A stretch of DNA of 14,233 nucleotides from JAVJPJ01 sp040217295 (GCA_964460185.1 CAYWTM010000087.1:1-14233), one strand, 5' to 3'; shown: positions 1 through 7,644, counted from the first letter of the stretch. A program made the numbers and translations. Notes: generated from the letters alone by a model not told the origin.

Positions 1-63
1 CCTGATCAGGTGCGCAACAACCAGGAGGTCATCGACGCCTATCTGGGGGTCGCTCATGACTGA
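1..63 (+). CDS. livG: LIV-type ABC transporter ATP-binding protein, C-terminal end only (LivG-like)
   Basis: This is the last 20 codons plus TGA stop of a gene that begins before the window. The visible residues end in NQEVIDAYLGVAHD. A segment of the form 'V-I-x-A-Y-L-G' near the C-terminus is typical of the LivG-type ATPase of branched-chain amino acid importers. The livH-like permease starts 56 bases downstream, which supports this identity, because LivG-type ATPases normally accompany LivH, LivM and LivF. No catalytic motifs are visible, so the assignment rests on the tail and the context. A LivF-type gene lies further down the same strand (3716-4576), so this is most likely the other ATPase of the pair. 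Confidence 0.7.
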   Translation, partial: PDQVRNNQEVIDAYLGVAHD

Positions 64-109
64 CGCCCGGTTCCATATCCTGCAAAGCCACCCATCCCTG
101 CCTGCCCAT

Positions 110-114
110 GGAGG
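110..114 (+). promoter_or_regulatory. Ribosome binding site that decides the livH start
   Basis: GGAGG lies five bases before the ATG at 120. An in-frame ATG at 108 overlaps this motif and has no purine-rich site of its own at a useful distance, so 120 is the better start. The same 16-base stretch, ATGGAGGCCAACATGC, occurs again at 5890-5905. Confidence 0.65.
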
Positions 115-119
115 CCAAC

Positions 120-1106
120 ATGCCTGATCAATTGATATTCGCGATGGAGGTCACGCTGAACGGTCTGATGACCGGCGTGATGTACGCCCTTGTGGCGCTG
201 GGCTTTGTGTTGATCTTCAAGGCATCTGGTATCTTCAACTACGCACAGGGGGTCATGGCCCTGTTCGCGGCCATGACCCTGGTGGGCATCCAGGACGGAC
301 GGGTGCCGTTTGCCCACCTGATCAACGAGATTTTCGGCACAGATATCCACTATTTCGGGTGGGAGGTGCCCGCGCTGCTGGCCATTGCGCTGACGGTGGT
401 GGTGATGATCGGGTTTGCGCTGTTGGTGCAGAAATTCGTGTTCAAGCACCTGGTCGGGCAAGAGCCGATCATCCTGTTCATGGCGACGATCGGGCTGGCG
501 TATTTCCTTGAAGGTGTGAGTGACCTGATGTGGGGGTCTGAGATCCGGAACCTCGATGTGGGTCTGCCGCAGGGGATCAACGATGCCATCGACCAGGCGA
601 CGTTCGATATCTTTGGCTACGGCTTTTTCATCGACAACCTGGACATTTCGGCCACGATCGTTGCCATCATCCTGGTGGGCGGGCTGATCGCCTATTCGCA
701 ATACACCAAGAACGGGCGCGCGATGCGGGCCGTGGCCGATGACCATCAGGCGGCCTTGTCGGTGGGGATTTCTCTCAACTACGTCTGGGTTCTGGTCTGG
801 TCGCTGGCAGGCATCGTGGCCTTGGTGGCGGGCATCATGTGGGGGGCCAAGTCGGGGGTCCAGTTCTCGCTGTCGCTGATCGCGCTCAAGGCGCTGCCGG
901 TTCTGATGCTGGGCGGGTTCACCTCGATCCCCGGTGCGATCGTGGGGGGGCTGATCATCGGCGTGGGCGAGGCGCTGTTCGAATTCTCGATCGGCCCGAT
1001 GATCGGTGGCGCAACCGAAAACTGGTTCGCCTACGTACTGGCGCTGGTGTTCCTGGTGTTCCGCCCGCAGGGCCTGTTCGGGGAGAAGATCATTGAACGG
1101 GTATGA
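120..1106 (+). CDS. livH: LIV-type ABC transporter permease (LivH-like)
   Basis: This is an inner-membrane permease subunit of a branched-chain-amino-acid-type (HAAT) ABC importer, 328 residues from the ATG at 120. The protein is mostly hydrophobic helices. The N-terminus (LNGLMTGVMYALVALGFVLIF, then the ASGIFNYAQG segment) is the classic LivH opening. A cytoplasmic loop with GRAMRAVADDHQAALSVGI matches the coupling loop that contacts the ATPases. The C-terminus ends in FLVFRPQGLFGE, a usual family ending. The preferred start is set by GGAGG at 110-114; the alternative at 108 would add only MEAN. It lies 56 bases after the livG-like gene and 49 bases before livM, so the genes are almost certainly co-transcribed. 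The family is well supported, but the substrate is not known. Confidence 0.93.
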   Translation: MPDQLIFAMEVTLNGLMTGVMYALVALGFVLIFKASGIFNYAQGVMALFAAMTLVGIQDGRVPFAHLINEIFGTDIHYFGWEVPALLAIALTVVVMIGFALLVQKFVFKHLVGQEPIILFMATIGLAYFLEGVSDLMWGSEIRNLDVGLPQGINDAIDQATFDIFGYGFFIDNLDISATIVAIILVGGLIAYSQYTKNGRAMRAVADDHQAALSVGISLNYVWVLVWSLAGIVALVAGIMWGAKSGVQFSLSLIALKALPVLMLGGFTSIPGAIVGGLIIGVGEALFEFSIGPMIGGATENWFAYVLALVFLVFRPQGLFGEKIIERV

Positions 1107-1155
1107 CAAAATGCACGTGGCGGCCCGTGGGCAGACCATGATGGGGGAGGCGTAA

Positions 1156-2232
1156 ATGTTTTATCGCGAAGCAGGCGACTTCAAGACATCCTACGTGGAT
1201 GACAACCAGACCTTCCCGATCGCGTTCGACCGGTACCGCTATTACCTCGTTTTGATCGTCGGGCTGGGCGTGATCCCGTTTCTGCTCAATGATTACTGGG
1301 CCAATTCCATCCTCATCCCGTTCCTGATCTATGCCATCGCGGCGATCGGGCTTAACATCCTGACGGGGTATTGCGGGCAGGTGTCGCTTGGCACCGGCGG
1401 GTTCATGGCCGTGGGGGCCTACACGTCCTACAAGCTGATGACGGCCTTTCCCTGGATGGACATGGTGTCGGTCACGCTGCTGTCGGGGTTCATGACGGCG
1501 CTGGTGGGCGTGGCCTTCGGCCTCCCGTCGCTGCGGATCAAGGGGTTCTACCTGGCGGTGGCGACACTGGCGGCACAGTTCTTTCTGGTCTGGATGTTCA
1601 ACAAGGTGCCGTGGTTCTACAACTATTCGGCCTCGGGGCAGATCAGCGCACCGGAACGCACGTTGTTCGGGATGGCCGTGACCGGCCCCAATGCCGAGGC
1701 CTGGGTGAAATACGTATTCTGTTTCTCGCTCGTCTTCGTTCTGGCATGGGTCGCGCGCAACCTGACGCGCGGGTCGGTCGGGCGGCAATGGATGGCCATC
1801 CGTGACATGGATATCGCGGCCGAGATCATCGGGGTGAACCCGTTGAAGGCCAAGCTGACGGCCTTTGCGGTCAGTTCGTTCTACGTGGGCATCTCTGGCG
1901 CGCTGCTGTTCACCGTCTACCTGGGCGCGGTCGAAGTGGGCGAGGCCTATGGCATCCAGAAATCGTTCCTGGTGCTGTTCATGATCATCATCGGAGGGCT
2001 GGGGAGCATCTTCGGCAGCTTTGCCGGCGCGGCCTTCATGGTGATCTTGCCGGTCATGCTGCGGAATTTCCTGTCGGACGGGATGGGGTGGGACACGGCG
2101 CTGGCCACCCATTTCGAGTTCGTCATCGTGGGCGCGCTGATCATGTTCTTCCTGATCGTCGAGCCGCACGGGCTGGCGCGTCTTTGGGCGCTGCTGAAGG
2201 AAAAATTGAGATTGTGGCCGTTCCCGCATTGA
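1156..2232 (+). CDS. livM: LIV-type ABC transporter permease (LivM-like)
   Basis: This is the second inner-membrane permease of the HAAT importer, 358 residues. It has a cytoplasmic N-terminal extension of about 30 residues, then multiple hydrophobic helices. Family signatures include IGLNILTGYCGQVSLGTGGF (residues about 64-83), the PSLRIKGFYLAVATLA segment, and the coupling loop GRQWMAIRDMDIAAEIIGVN. The C-terminus (FLIVEPHGLARLW) matches the usual LivM tail. The ATG at 1156 follows the purine-rich GGGGGAGG at about 1143-1150 at good spacing. LivM would pair with the LivH-like protein upstream to form the translocation channel. A 90-base gap with a small hairpin separates it from the binding-protein gene. 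Confidence 0.93.
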   Translation: MFYREAGDFKTSYVDDNQTFPIAFDRYRYYLVLIVGLGVIPFLLNDYWANSILIPFLIYAIAAIGLNILTGYCGQVSLGTGGFMAVGAYTSYKLMTAFPWMDMVSVTLLSGFMTALVGVAFGLPSLRIKGFYLAVATLAAQFFLVWMFNKVPWFYNYSASGQISAPERTLFGMAVTGPNAEAWVKYVFCFSLVFVLAWVARNLTRGSVGRQWMAIRDMDIAAEIIGVNPLKAKLTAFAVSSFYVGISGALLFTVYLGAVEVGEAYGIQKSFLVLFMIIIGGLGSIFGSFAGAAFMVILPVMLRNFLSDGMGWDTALATHFEFVIVGALIMFFLIVEPHGLARLWALLKEKLRLWPFPH

Positions 2233-2260
2233 TGCCGGTGCCGGCCAGACAACGACGAGA

Positions 2261-2277
2261 CCGGGGGATCGCCCCGG
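2261..2277 (+). other. Small GC-rich hairpin between livM and the binding-protein gene
   Basis: CCGGGG (2261-2266) and CCCCGG (2272-2277) form a perfect 6-base stem with a 5-base loop. No run of T follows, so it is not a classical terminator. It could protect the 5' end of a processed binding-protein message or slow decay, as intercistronic hairpins do in other ABC transporter operons. That role is inferred. Confidence 0.4.
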
Positions 2278-2322
2278 CAGAGTACCGATATCGACCCAAT
2301 TCCTAAAGGGAGGACTAAATCG

Positions 2323-3600
2323 ATGAAGAAACTACTGACCATGGTCGCCGCAGGTGCGATGGCTGCAAGCCCGGCACTTGCCGACCTCGTGTTCCCGGAT
2401 CTGTCTTACCGGACCGGGCCTTATGCTGCCGGCGGCATCCCGTTCTCGGACGGCTACCAAGATTACATGACGCTGCTCAACCAGCGGGACGGTGGCATCG
2501 GCGGCGTGATGACCCGCGTGATCGAATGCGAAACCGCCTACAACACCGAGCGCGGCGTGGAATGCTATGAATCCACCAAGGGTGAAGGCGCGCTTGTGTA
2601 TCAGCCGCTGTCGACCGGCATCACCTACCAGCTGATCCCACGTGCGACCGCCGATGGCATTCCGCTGCACACGATGGGCTATGGCCGGACCTCGGCCGCC
2701 AATGGCGACGTGTTCAGCCACGTGTTCAACTACCCGGCCAACTACTGGGATGCGGCGTCGGTGATCGTGAACCAGCTGCTGGAAGAAAACGGTGGCTCGC
2801 TCGAGGGCAAGACCATCGCGCTTCTGTACCACAACTCGGCCTATGGCCGGGAGCCGATCCGCACGCTGGAAACCCTGGCCGAGATGCATGGCTTCGAGCT
2901 GACCCAGCTGGCCGTGGATCACCCCGGTCAGGAACAAGGCAACCAGTGGCTGCAGATCCGCCGGGAGCGTCCCGATTATGTCGTGATGTGGGGCTGGGGC
3001 GTCATGAACCAGGTTGCGGTTCAGGAAGCCATCAACATCCGTTTCCCGATGGAGAACTTCATCGGTAACTGGTGGGCCGGTGCGGACCATGACGTGACGT
3101 CCGCGGGCGAAGCGGCGGCCGGTTACCGGTCGCTCAACATGAACCGCCTGGGCGATATGCCGATCTTTGCCGAGATCCAGCAGTACGTCCATGATGCCGG
3201 AATGGCTGCAGGCGACGGGTCCAACCTGGGCAACGTGCTGTATACGCGTGGCATGTATGCGGCGATGCTGGCAGCCGAAGCGGCCCGTACGGCGCAGGAG
3301 CTGAGCGGCGTGGCGCAGATCGACGCGTCGATGATGCGCGACGGCATGGAAGCGCTGGTCATGACCAACGCTCGCATGGAAGAGCTGGGTATGCCCGGTG
3401 TCGGGCCGGAGTTTGCAGTGACCTGCGAAGATCACGGCGGCACGGGCATGGCGATCATGCAGCAGTGGAACGGGACCGAGTGGGTGACCCTCACCGACTT
3501 CATCGCGCCCGATGACAGCGTCACGCAGCCGTTGGTCATGGAAGATTCGGCGCAGTTCGCGGCCGAGAACAACATCGCCAGCCAGTGCGGCGACAGCTGA
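2323..3600 (+). CDS. Periplasmic substrate-binding protein of the LIV-type ABC importer
   Basis: This exported binding protein of 425 residues delivers substrate to the LivH/LivM channel. Residues 1-20 form a signal peptide (MKKLL, then a hydrophobic core, with cleavage expected after ALA before Asp21). There is no lipobox cysteine, so it should be soluble in the periplasm. The mature protein has the type-I periplasmic fold used for amino acids and aromatic acids (Peripla_BP_6-like): an N-terminal TGPYAAGGIPFSDGYQDY segment and a second lobe starting around EGKTIALLYHNSAYGR (residues 161-176). Cys69/Cys81 and Cys368/Cys422 could form two disulfides. It is longer than LivJ/LivK (roughly 345-370 residues). 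GGGAGGA at 2308-2314 precedes the ATG. Hairpins flank the gene on both sides. The ligand cannot be deduced; the neighbouring ligase hints at a carboxylic acid. Confidence 0.9.
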   Translation: MKKLLTMVAAGAMAASPALADLVFPDLSYRTGPYAAGGIPFSDGYQDYMTLLNQRDGGIGGVMTRVIECETAYNTERGVECYESTKGEGALVYQPLSTGITYQLIPRATADGIPLHTMGYGRTSAANGDVFSHVFNYPANYWDAASVIVNQLLEENGGSLEGKTIALLYHNSAYGREPIRTLETLAEMHGFELTQLAVDHPGQEQGNQWLQIRRERPDYVVMWGWGVMNQVAVQEAINIRFPMENFIGNWWAGADHDVTSAGEAAAGYRSLNMNRLGDMPIFAEIQQYVHDAGMAAGDGSNLGNVLYTRGMYAAMLAAEAARTAQELSGVAQIDASMMRDGMEALVMTNARMEELGMPGVGPEFAVTCEDHGGTGMAIMQQWNGTEWVTLTDFIAPDDSVTQPLVMEDSAQFAAENNIASQCGDS

Positions 3601-3610
3601 TCTGAACCTT

Positions 3611-3639
3611 CCGGCGGCGGCGTTTGACGCTGCCGCCGG
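3611..3639 (+). terminator. Strong intercistronic hairpin after the binding-protein gene (attenuator or mRNA stabiliser)
   Basis: Thirteen bases at 3611-3623 pair with 3627-3639 across a 3-base TTG loop, with a single G-U wobble. The stem is very GC-rich. A short ATTTT (3646-3650) lies a few bases downstream rather than directly after the stem, so read-through into livF is expected. It starts 11 bases after the TGA. Such a structure would favour a higher level of binding-protein message than of the downstream ATPase and ligase. It could work as a partial terminator, as a barrier to 3' exonucleases, or both. Confidence 0.65.
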
Positions 3640-3715
3640 ACCAACATTTTCCTTACGACCAGGGCTCGTGTCACGCCATGCGGCGGCCCCACGATCCCAA
3701 ACGGGGATGAACTGG

Positions 3716-4576
3716 ATGCTTGATCAACCCACCGAGACCCACGGCGATGGTGTTGCGCCGGAATTGTCGGATGCCGAGACGCTGTTGGAGGTCAACAACG
3801 TCGAGGTGATCTACAATCACGTGATCCTTGTTCTCAAAGGGGTCAGCCTCAAGGTGCCCAAAGGCGGCATCACGGCTCTTCTGGGGGGGAACGGCGCGGG
3901 CAAGACCACGACGCTGAAGGCGATTTCGAACCTGCTGCATTCCGAACGCGGCGAGGTGACGAAAGGGTCCATTTCCTACCGGGGTGAACGCGTCCAGCAT
4001 CTGACGCCGTCGGATCTGGTGGATCGCGGCGTGATCCAGGTGATGGAAGGCCGGCACTGTTTTGAGCATCTGACCGTCGAGGAAAACCTGTTGACCGGAT
4101 CCTACACGCGCAAGGAAGGGCGTGCGGCGATCCAGGCCGATCTCGAGATGGTCTATGACTATTTCCCCCGGCTGAAAGAGCGCCGGACAAGCCAGGCGGG
4201 CTATACCTCGGGCGGGGAACAGCAGATGACGGCCATTGGCCGCGCGCTGATGAGCCGGCCCGAGATGATCTTGCTCGATGAGCCTTCGATGGGTCTTGCG
4301 CCACAGCTGGTGGAACAGATCTTTGGCATCGTGAAGCGGTTGAACGAGGAACAGGGCGTGACCTTCCTGTTGGCCGAGCAGAATACCAACGTCGCGCTCA
4401 GGTTCGCCCATTATGGCTACATCCTTGAAAGTGGGCGCGTGGTGATGGACGGCCCCGCCGCCGATCTGCGCGAAAACCAGGACGTGAAGGAATTCTATCT
4501 GGGGATGTCGGACGAGGGCCGCAAAAGCTTTCGCGATGTGCGGTCTTATCGGCGACGGAAACGGTGGTTGAGCTGA
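3716..4576 (+). CDS. livF: LIV-type ABC transporter ATP-binding protein (LivF-like)
   Basis: This cytoplasmic ATPase subunit powers the importer, 286 residues from the ATG at 3716. It shows Walker A GGNGAGKTT (residues about 57-65), the Q-loop region ending in QVMEGRHCFEHLTVEENL, the ABC signature as TSGGEQQM (164-171), Walker B MILLDEP (184-190), and LLAEQN in the position where LivF proteins carry EQN. The length slightly exceeds E. coli LivF (237) because of about 20 residues at the N-terminus and a basic C-terminal tail (RSYRRRKRWLS). The start is uncertain: ATG at 3707 (adding MNW) is also in frame, but GGGGA at 3703-3707 suits 3716 better. The reading frame stays open back to 3512 inside the binding-protein gene, but that part is not coding-like. 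The stop overlaps the ligase start by one base. Confidence 0.93.
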   Translation: MLDQPTETHGDGVAPELSDAETLLEVNNVEVIYNHVILVLKGVSLKVPKGGITALLGGNGAGKTTTLKAISNLLHSERGEVTKGSISYRGERVQHLTPSDLVDRGVIQVMEGRHCFEHLTVEENLLTGSYTRKEGRAAIQADLEMVYDYFPRLKERRTSQAGYTSGGEQQMTAIGRALMSRPEMILLDEPSMGLAPQLVEQIFGIVKRLNEEQGVTFLLAEQNTNVALRFAHYGYILESGRVVMDGPAADLRENQDVKEFYLGMSDEGRKSFRDVRSYRRRKRWLS

Positions 4577-5760
4577 TGCTGGATCAGAAGCAGAAATTTT
4601 TTGATGAGCTGGAAGCCCGCAGTGCCGATGCGCGCCAGGCGGCGCAGCTGGTGCAATTGCAGGCGCAACTGGCAAGCCACGGTGTGCCGGCGATCGCGTC
4701 GCTGGATGATCTGAAAACGCTGCCGGTCCTGCGTAAGGCGGATCTGGTGGCGCGGCAGTCCGCGAACCCGCCTTTCGGGGGCATTCCGGTCAGCAATCTG
4801 GCGCATGTCTTCCAGAGCCCCGGGCCGATCTATGAACCCGGCGGCGTGACCCATGACTGGTGGCGGATGGGGCGTTTCCTGCATGCGGTCGGCATCGGGC
4901 CGGGCGATATCGTGCAGAACTGTTTCGGCTATCACCTGACGCCGGCCGGCATGATCTTTGAGAACGGCGCGCGTGCGGTCGGGGCGGCGGTGCTGCCGGC
5001 CGGTGTCGGGCAGACCGAATTGCAGGTGCGCGCGGCCCGCGATGTGGGCTGCACGGCCTATGCGGGCACCCCGGATTACCTGAAGGTGATCCTCGACATG
5101 GCGGACGAGTTGGGTGAGGCGCTGCGCATTTCCCGCGCGGCCGTGGGCGGCGGGGCGCTGTTCCCGTCCCTGCGCCAGGAATATGCCGATCGCGGGATTG
5201 CGTGCCTGCAGTGTTATGCGACCGCCGATCTGGGCAATATCGCCTATGAAAGCCCCGCCATGGAGGGGATGATCATCGACGAGGGCGTAATCGTGGAAAT
5301 CGTGCGCCCCGGCACCGGCGATCCGGTCGCGGATGGCGAGGTGGGCGAGGTCATCGTGACCACGCTGAACCCCGATTATCCGCTGATCCGGTTTGCGACT
5401 GGCGATCTTTCGGCGATCTTGCCGGGGCAAAGCCCTTGTGGGCGCACCAACACGCGCATCAAGGGCTGGATGGGACGTGCCGACCAGACCACCAAGATCA
5501 AGGGCATGTTCGTGCGCCCCGAGCAGGTGGCGGAATTCGTGGGACGCCACCCCGAGATCGCCAAGGCACGCGTCATCGCCACCCGCGAGGGCGAGATGGA
5601 CGTGATGACCGTGCAGGTCGAAGCCGCCGGCGGCGATATCGAGGCGATCGGGACCAGCGTTGCGTCGGTGATGAAGCTCAAGGGCAGGATCGAGATCGTG
5701 GCTCCGGGCAGTCTGCCCAATGACGGCAAGGTCATCGACGATCAGCGCACGTACGATTGA
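4576..5760 (+). CDS. PaaK-like AMP-forming acyl-CoA ligase family protein with degenerate P-loop
   Basis: This 394-residue protein belongs to the phenylacetate-CoA ligase-like branch of adenylate-forming enzymes, which join a carboxylic acid to coenzyme A through an acyl-AMP. Later motifs are clear: YPLIRFATGDL (268-278), RIKGWMGRADQTTKIKGM (294-311) and NDGKVIDDQR (382-391), whose Lys385 sits where the catalytic lysine is expected. The early ATP-binding loop, normally Ser/Thr/Gly-rich, reads HVFQSPGPIYEPGG (77-90), and the region normally containing Y-G-x-T/S-E reads CYATADLGN (213-221). It is also shorter than typical PaaK (about 430). The ATG at 4576 overlaps the livF TGA (TGATG), implying translational coupling; an in-frame GTG at 4564 is less likely. 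Context suggests it activates the imported compound. Activity is uncertain given the altered motifs. Confidence 0.85.
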   Translation: MLDQKQKFFDELEARSADARQAAQLVQLQAQLASHGVPAIASLDDLKTLPVLRKADLVARQSANPPFGGIPVSNLAHVFQSPGPIYEPGGVTHDWWRMGRFLHAVGIGPGDIVQNCFGYHLTPAGMIFENGARAVGAAVLPAGVGQTELQVRAARDVGCTAYAGTPDYLKVILDMADELGEALRISRAAVGGGALFPSLRQEYADRGIACLQCYATADLGNIAYESPAMEGMIIDEGVIVEIVRPGTGDPVADGEVGEVIVTTLNPDYPLIRFATGDLSAILPGQSPCGRTNTRIKGWMGRADQTTKIKGMFVRPEQVAEFVGRHPEIAKARVIATREGEMDVMTVQVEAAGGDIEAIGTSVASVMKLKGRIEIVAPGSLPNDGKVIDDQRTYD

Positions 5761-5765
5761 CCCCC

Positions 5766-5795
5766 CGCGCCCGGCGGCGGCTTTTGCCCGGCGCG
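5766..5795 (+). terminator. Possible terminator hairpin at the end of the transport operon
   Basis: Bases 5766-5775 pair with 5786-5795 as a GC-rich stem with one C-C mismatch and a 10-base loop. It begins six bases after the ligase stop. There is no T-run after it, so intrinsic termination would be weak and may need Rho. Confidence 0.4.
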
Positions 5796-5891
5796 CAGGC
5801 ATGAGGGGGATCAATCCGGGGGTGCAACAGGGCTGTTATCGGCTAACCATCGGGCATGTGCTACGCACAAGGCCCGAGATGCGCCATTGAT

Positions 5892-5896
5892 GGAGG
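5892..5896 (+). promoter_or_regulatory. Ribosome binding site that decides the start of the caspase-like gene
   Basis: GGAGG is spaced five bases from the ATG at 5902, and starting there gives a clean signal peptide. The in-frame ATG at 5890 overlaps the motif. This arrangement is identical, base for base, to the one in front of livH. Confidence 0.65.
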
Positions 5897-5901
5897 CCAA
5901 C

Positions 5902-7557
5902 ATGCGTGCCCTGATTCCGTTGTTCCTGTCCCTGATCGTGGCGCCCGCGGCGTTTGCCGACACCGCGCTCATCATCGCCAATCAGCGGTATGATGATGCT
6001 CAGAACCTCCGGTATGCCGACGAGATGGCGGACCTTGCCACCCCCCTGCGCGATGCGGGGTTCGACGTGATCGTGGTCGAAAACGGATCTGTCGCAGACA
6101 TGCGAAACGGGCTCTCTGCCCTTTTGGCGGCGGAGGAGGAGGACCGCGTGCTGATCGCGGTGGCGGGGCACGTGGTTCGATCCCGTGACGGTGGCTGGAT
6201 TCTGGGGCGCGACGCCAGCGCGCCTGATCTCGGAACGGTCGGAGGGCAGGGTGTCGCGCTGTCCGTCCTTATGGAGATCGCAAGCCGCGCATCGGGCCGG
6301 GCGATCGTGCTTTTGGGTCAGGAGCCGCGCGCCATGGACCTGGGCGCCGGGCTGGCGCGCGGTCTGGGGGCGATCCACGCGCCGCAGGGTGTTTCCGTCC
6401 TGTCCGGTGCGCCCGATGACCTGGCCGATTTCGCGCGCCGCAGTATTCTGAGCCCGGGTGCCGATCTGGCCGAGGCGGTCGGCAATTCCCGTTCGGTGCG
6501 CAGCCATGGTTTCCTGTCTTCGGCGGTGCCGTTTGTGCCCGCACCGCTGACGGGCGTCACGCCAATGCCGGTGGGCCCCTCGCCCGAGGAACAGTCCTTG
6601 TGGAATGCGGTTGCCGAACTGAACACGACCGGGGCCTATCGCGCCTATCTTGAGCAATATCCGCAAGGTGCATACCGGGCCGAGGCACAGGCGCGCATCG
6701 CGGCGCTGGATGTGCCCGAACCCGATCCGCTGGAACTGGCCGAGGCGGCGGAGGCGGCGCTTGGGTTGAGCCGCGCGGACCGGCAGCAGATCCAGCGGGA
6801 TCTGACGATCCTGGACTTCGATACTCGTGGCATCGACGGCATTTTCGGTCGTGGCACCCGGGCCGCGATCAGCGCCTGGCAGGATGCGGCGCGCTACGAG
6901 GTGACGGGCTTTCTGACCGGCGTTCAGATCCGCGACCTGCGGCAGGCCGCAGCCTTGCGGTCCGCCGAGCTGGAGGAAGAGGATCGCCGCCGCCGCGAGG
7001 CCGAGGAGCGCGCCGACCGGGCCTTTTGGCAAGCGACCGGGCAGGGGGCGAGCGAATCCGGGATGCGGACCTATCTGGAACGATTCCCCGACGGGCTGTT
7101 TTCCGATCTGGCGCAGGCCCGGCTTGATGATATCGAGGCCGCCCGCCGCGCCGAGGCCGAGGGGCAGGAGCGCGCCGATTGGGATGCCGTGCGCGCGGCG
7201 GATACCGCAAACGCCTACCGTCAGTATCTGGCGGGCTACCCCGACGGGTTGTTCGTGGACATCGCGCGGGCCCGGATTGCCGAACTCGAATCGGGCCTGC
7301 CGCCGGATGTGATCGCGCAGGCCGAGGCGCGGGAGGCGGCGCTGAACCTGAATGATGTGACCCGGCGCCTGGTCGAGCAGCGTCTGGCGGCCACGGGGTT
7401 GGATCCGGGACCCGTCGACGGGGTATTCACCACGCGCACGCGCGAGGCGATCCGCCGGTATCAGGCGGCGCGCGGGGTGCAGGCGACGGGTTATCTCGAC
7501 CAGGCGACCGTGGTGCGCTTGTTGGCAGAGGCGATCGGGGGAAGGATCATTCAATAA
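5902..7557 (+). CDS. Secreted caspase-like (C14 fold) pseudopeptidase with two peptidoglycan-binding domains
   Basis: This exported protein has 551 residues. Residues 1-19 are a signal peptide (cleavage after AFA). Residues 20 to about 205 resemble the bacterial caspase/metacaspase fold: ALIIANQRY, LRYADEMADLATPLRDAGFDV, then RVLIAVAGHVV with the catalytic-type His90. The second catalytic segment, usually ending in D-A-C, reads IVLLGQEP (135-142), and the whole protein contains no cysteine. Two peptidoglycan_binding_1-like modules follow at about 284-350 (GIDGIFGRGTRAAI) and 477-545 (PVDGVFTTRTREAIRRYQ). Three helical repeats of about 38 residues, sharing AYRxYLxxYPxG and ARIAxLE, lie at 232-269, 374-412 and 425-463. 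A charged, probably coiled segment is at 355-372. It is probably a periplasmic, wall-bound scaffold rather than a protease. It stands apart from the operon upstream; RidA follows 87 bases later. Confidence 0.85.
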   Translation: MRALIPLFLSLIVAPAAFADTALIIANQRYDDAQNLRYADEMADLATPLRDAGFDVIVVENGSVADMRNGLSALLAAEEEDRVLIAVAGHVVRSRDGGWILGRDASAPDLGTVGGQGVALSVLMEIASRASGRAIVLLGQEPRAMDLGAGLARGLGAIHAPQGVSVLSGAPDDLADFARRSILSPGADLAEAVGNSRSVRSHGFLSSAVPFVPAPLTGVTPMPVGPSPEEQSLWNAVAELNTTGAYRAYLEQYPQGAYRAEAQARIAALDVPEPDPLELAEAAEAALGLSRADRQQIQRDLTILDFDTRGIDGIFGRGTRAAISAWQDAARYEVTGFLTGVQIRDLRQAAALRSAELEEEDRRRREAEERADRAFWQATGQGASESGMRTYLERFPDGLFSDLAQARLDDIEAARRAEAEGQERADWDAVRAADTANAYRQYLAGYPDGLFVDIARARIAELESGLPPDVIAQAEAREAALNLNDVTRRLVEQRLAATGLDPGPVDGVFTTRTREAIRRYQAARGVQATGYLDQATVVRLLAEAIGGRIIQ

Positions 7558-7644
7558 CCCTGCCCGTGCCCCTCGCAGGGGGTGCACGTGCCACCGCCAG
7601 ACGGTACAGTACGCAAGGATGACGTCAGCACCGGAGGCGTAAGG

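Noticed and set aside
3512..3715. Upstream extension of livF into the binding-protein gene
   Set aside because: The extension overlaps the end of the preceding gene and the strong hairpin, and reads as low-complexity Arg/Ser/Ala sequence; LivF family proteins start near 3707-3716.
4546..5814. Minus-strand open frame of 422 codons over the ligase gene
   Set aside because: It is antisense to a family-recognised protein, has atypical composition and no start context.
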